A DNA stretch of 7,224 bases from Ktedonobacterales bacterium (lineage in GTDB: Bacteria > Chloroflexota > Ktedonobacteria > Ktedonobacterales > JADMIN01), in contig JAICVT010000229.1 of assembly GCA_025935235.1 (NCBI GenBank), positions 1-7,224 of the forward strand. Direction: 5' to 3'. The notes beneath the pieces were generated by a model that saw nothing but the letters and a program-made list of their open reading frames with translations, did not search any database and was not told the origin of the DNA. Position 1 is the first letter of the stretch. Each line of letters opens with the position of its first letter. Positions 4,882 to 7,224 of the stretch are shown here, piece by piece. Position numbers and translations under genes: made by a program.

Positions 4882-6429
4882 TCAGCGCAGGGCGGCGTCA
4901 CGCGTATCCGGCGCTCCTTCGCGCGGCGACATTGGCTGAGACGGCGGCGCGTGGCGCGCGCGGGCGGCGGGCAGCTCCAGCGTGGCCGTCAGCCCGTGAC
5001 CTGGCTCCTGGCCCACCACGCTCTCGAAGGTCAGCGTCCCATCGTGCAGGACGGCGACGCTGCGGGCGATCGAGATGCCCAGCCCGGCGCCGCCATCCTG
5101 CCCAATCTGGCGCGAGCGCGCCCTGTCGGGGCGATAGAACCGCTCGCCCAGGCGCCCTAGATGCTCCGGCGCCACGCCCGGCCCGTCGTCACGCACGATC
5201 AGCGCGACCCGCTCGCCTCGCCGCTCGGCGCGCACCTCGACCTGCCCGCCCGGCCGGTTGTATTTGATGGCATTATCCACCAGGATCAGCGCCGCCTGAT
5301 CAATCAAATCGCGTACACCGCTGACCAGCAGCCCATCCGCGGCGCTGGCGCGCACGGTCACCTGCCGCTCGCGGGCCAGCGCCGCCGTGCGCCGGGCCAC
5401 AATCTGCGCCACCTCACCCAGATCGACGGTGTCGCGCTCTGGCAGCCGCGCGACACTATCGAGTCGGGCCAGCGTCAGCAGATTGCTGGCCAATGCGGCC
5501 AGTCGCGCCGTCTCATCCACGATGTCGTCAAGCAGCTCGGCGTCATCGTCCGAGAGCCGCTGGCGTCCGCGCAGCAGCGTCTCAGCGTCAGCGCGCAGCA
5601 GGGTCAGCGGCGTGCGCAACTCGTGCGAGACATCGCCGATGAAGCGCCGCTGGCGGTCGTAGGCCAGCCGCGCCGGAGCCAGCGAGCGCGCGGAGAGGAT
5701 GAAGCCGCCGATGGCCGAGATCAGCACGGTGAAGCCGCCCACGATCAGCAGCAGCACAAGCAATTGATGGAGCGCGTGTACATCGTCCTCGATCGGTGTT
5801 CCCACCTGAATGACGCCGACGACGGCATTCGTCGTCGAGTCACGCGCCACGCAGGCTTCGCGCGCCAGCACGCCGAAGCCAGGGGGCGCGTCGGCGGCAT
5901 TGGCCGCGCCCGACGAGATGGTGATCTGGTCGGAGGCGCAGCCGCTGGACGAGCTGAGCGCGCGCTTCGCCAGCGCCGAATCGGTGTAGGATGGGAGCGC
6001 CTGGGCGAGCTGCGAGGCGCCCGACAGCGCCCCGCCCGCGTCATAGCAGGCGACGAGCGAGTAGCGCCCTGGCCCCTGCGCGTCGCATGGCGTCTGCCCA
6101 GTCTGCGCCAGCCCACTTCCCCAGAAATTCGCCGTCTGTTGCGTTGTCCGGACGAGCGCGGTGTTGATGGGGTCCATCAGGCGATGATCTACGGCGAGGT
6201 AGAGCGTGGTTCCCGCCAGCAGCAGCGTCACCACCAGGACAGCGGCGTACAGCAGTGTCATCGAGCGGCGGATGCGCTGGAACATGGCGGTCGAGGGATC
6301 AGCCGCGTCGCCGGGCGCGCCCAGCCAGCGCGGCAGCCGCCAGGTTGGCAGGCGCAGGCTGGCCTCGCGCAGCCGCGACCGCATGCGTCGCGCGCTCACT
6401 CTGGCGCTCTTGCTCGCCTGATTCAGCAT
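4882..6429 (-). CDS. Two-component sensor histidine kinase, HAMP-less
   Basis: Membrane sensor kinase (515 residues) that should autophosphorylate and pass phosphate to the response regulator encoded just upstream. Order: basic, Arg-rich cytoplasmic lead (1-50); first membrane helix (about 57-80); extracytoplasmic domain (81-222) with cysteines 115, 128, 164 and 193 and a VVGVIQVG strand typical of PAS/Cache-like sensor folds; second membrane helix (223-246); H-box FIGDVSHELRTPLT with H269; N-box DNAIKYN; D-box RDDGPG; F-box ERFYRPD; G2 box GAGLGIS; and a Pro/Arg-rich tail. Only about 23 residues separate the second membrane helix from H269, too few for a HAMP domain. I chose the ATG at 6429. 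The in-frame TTG at 6435 overlaps the regulator stop and has AGGA 7 nt before it, so it is a real alternative, two residues longer. The gene is transcribed with the regulator. The signal is unknown. Confidence 0.95.
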   Translation of the reverse strand: MLNQASKSARVSARRMRSRLREASLRLPTWRLPRWLGAPGDAADPSTAMFQRIRRSMTLLYAAVLVVTLLLAGTTLYLAVDHRLMDPINTALVRTTQQTANFWGSGLAQTGQTPCDAQGPGRYSLVACYDAGGALSGASQLAQALPSYTDSALAKRALSSSSGCASDQITISSGAANAADAPPGFGVLAREACVARDSTTNAVVGVIQVGTPIEDDVHALHQLLVLLLIVGGFTVLISAIGGFILSARSLAPARLAYDRQRRFIGDVSHELRTPLTLLRADAETLLRGRQRLSDDDAELLDDIVDETARLAALASNLLTLARLDSVARLPERDTVDLGEVAQIVARRTAALARERQVTVRASAADGLLVSGVRDLIDQAALILVDNAIKYNRPGGQVEVRAERRGERVALIVRDDGPGVAPEHLGRLGERFYRPDRARSRQIGQDGGAGLGISIARSVAVLHDGTLTFESVVGQEPGHGLTATLELPAARARHAPPSQPMSPREGAPDTRDAALR

Positions 6430-6431
6430 AG

Positions 6432-7103
6432 TCAAGCCGCGATCCTGTAGCCCACCCCGCGAATGGTCTTGATAAGCGGCTGCTGAAAGCCGCGATCTAT
6501 CTTGTCGCGTAGATAATGGATGTAGATGTCCACGACATTCGAGATGGCATCGGCATCATAGCGCCAGACATGGTCGAGAATCTGGGTGCGTGTCAGCGCC
6601 TGCCCTGGATGCCGCATCAGGTATTCCAGCAGGGCGAACTCCTTGGCCGTCAACTCGATCACCCGCTCGCCGCGCCGCGCCTCGTGGCGGGTCAGGTCGA
6701 GCGAGAGGTCGGCCACCTTGAGCTGGGTCATCTCGTTGAGCGCCCGCCCGCGCCGCAGCAGCGCGTCCACCCGCGCCAGCAGCTCAGCCATCGCGAAGGG
6801 CTTGACCACGTAGTCATCGGCCCCCGCGCGCAGCCCCGTCACGCGATCTTCCACCGCGCCGCGCGCTGTCAGCATCAGCACGGGCGTCTCGATGCGCTGG
6901 GCGCGCATGCGGCGGCAGATCTCCAGCCCATCGTACTCTGGCAGCATCAGATCGAGGATGACAAGATCGAAGGAGCCAGTCAGCGCCAGCTGCAAGCCCT
7001 CGGCGCCGTCATAGGCGGCGTCGGCGACGTGGCGCTCCTCCGTCAGCACCCGCTTGATGAGGCGCGCCAGCCGCTGCTCATCTTCGACAATCAGAATGTG
7101 CAT
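6432..7103 (-). CDS. OmpR/PhoB-family response regulator
   Basis: DNA-binding transcription factor of 223 residues, activated by phosphorylation from the adjacent kinase. The receiver domain (1-120) shows the acidic pocket VEDE (6-9), phosphoacceptor D51 in VILDLMLPEYDG, T79 in LMLTA, and K101 in VVKPF. The C-terminal winged helix (about 126-223) shows LTAKEFALLEYLMRHPGQ (151-168), the recognition-helix region around SNVVDIYIHYLRDKID (188-203) and the wing end IKTIRGVGYRIAA. All key receiver residues are present and the length is normal. I chose the ATG at 7103, where the receiver fold begins; the frame is open to 7163 but those residues are not conserved. The ribosome binding site is weak (GGGGG, 6 nt spacer). 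The stop overlaps or nearly abuts the kinase start, a usual two-component operon arrangement. Target genes are unknown. Confidence 0.96.
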   Translation of the reverse strand: MHILIVEDEQRLARLIKRVLTEERHVADAAYDGAEGLQLALTGSFDLVILDLMLPEYDGLEICRRMRAQRIETPVLMLTARGAVEDRVTGLRAGADDYVVKPFAMAELLARVDALLRRGRALNEMTQLKVADLSLDLTRHEARRGERVIELTAKEFALLEYLMRHPGQALTRTQILDHVWRYDADAISNVVDIYIHYLRDKIDRGFQQPLIKTIRGVGYRIAA

Positions 7104-7153
7104 AGCCTGCCCCCGGTCTCCCCGCAGCGGTTCTCGCCAGAAGGTCGCCAGCC

Positions 7154-7218
7154 GTCCAATCACTGACGCGACGACCTACATGTCCAATCATCCACTGTTG
7201 TACCGCACAAAGATTGGA
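7154..7218. promoter_or_regulatory. Repeated GTCCAATCA boxes upstream of the response regulator
   Basis: GTCCAATCA occurs twice as an exact 9-bp direct repeat (7154-7162 and 7182-7190), 28 bp apart start to start. GATTGGA (7212-7218) is the inverted core 30 bp further on. All three lie 50-115 bases before the regulator start, where a promoter and autoregulatory site would be expected. The spacing is wider than the roughly 11-bp spacing usual for OmpR-family boxes, so the binding factor is uncertain. Confidence 0.35.
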
Positions 7219-7224
7219 GCGTGA

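Noticed and set aside
5161..6450. Plus-strand 429-codon open frame
   Set aside because: Opposite the histidine kinase, whose H, N, D, F and G2 boxes are unmistakable. Long antisense frames are expected at this GC content.
6516..7166. Plus-strand 216-codon open frame
   Set aside because: Opposite the response regulator; no domain pattern and His/Gln-rich composition typical of antisense frames.

Overview
The window is GC-rich chromosomal DNA (mid-60s percent by eye). Codon use is strongly G/C-ending. No tRNA, rRNA, CRISPR array, transposase or prophage gene is visible. The gene set suggests a high-GC environmental bacterium: a short HicB/HicA pair of the kind common in cyanobacteria and Chloroflexota, a small DUF6788 protein, a HAMP-less sensor kinase and a type-II glycerate kinase. 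Chloroflexota, perhaps a Ktedonobacteria-like lineage, is my best guess. That is an inference from protein style, not a demonstrated assignment.

Layout, left to right. (1) Positions 1759 down to 1, minus strand: a likely three-gene operon of a glutaredoxin-like thiol protein, an unrecognised 118-residue protein and a glycerate kinase cut by the left window edge. (2) 1760-2066: a divergent intergenic region with a fair promoter for the operon. (3) 2067-2567, plus strand: an acidic, probably partly disordered unknown protein with a helical C-terminal domain and an excellent ribosome binding site. (4) 2568-2771: a convergent intergenic region with a perfect 17-bp hairpin. (5) 3011-2772, minus: a DUF6788-type protein with a Cys/His cluster. 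(6) 3012-3540: about 530 bases without a credible gene but rich in nested inverted repeats, the least explained part of the window. (7) 4245-3541, minus: endonuclease V, with all expected catalytic residues. (8) 4810-4326, minus: a translationally coupled hicB-hicA toxin-antitoxin pair. (9) 7103-4882, minus: an OmpR/PhoB-family response regulator and its sensor histidine kinase, with a 9-bp direct repeat upstream that could be a binding site.

The two-component pair should form one phosphorelay. HicA and HicB form an RNA-targeting toxin and its neutraliser. Endonuclease V is a stand-alone repair enzyme for deaminated bases. The glutaredoxin/unknown/glycerate kinase cluster is joined by tight spacing, but no shared pathway is evident. 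I see no clear new defence or mobile system. The most promising unknowns are the structured non-coding region at 3012-3540, the two unrecognised proteins and the cysteine-containing sensor domain of the kinase.
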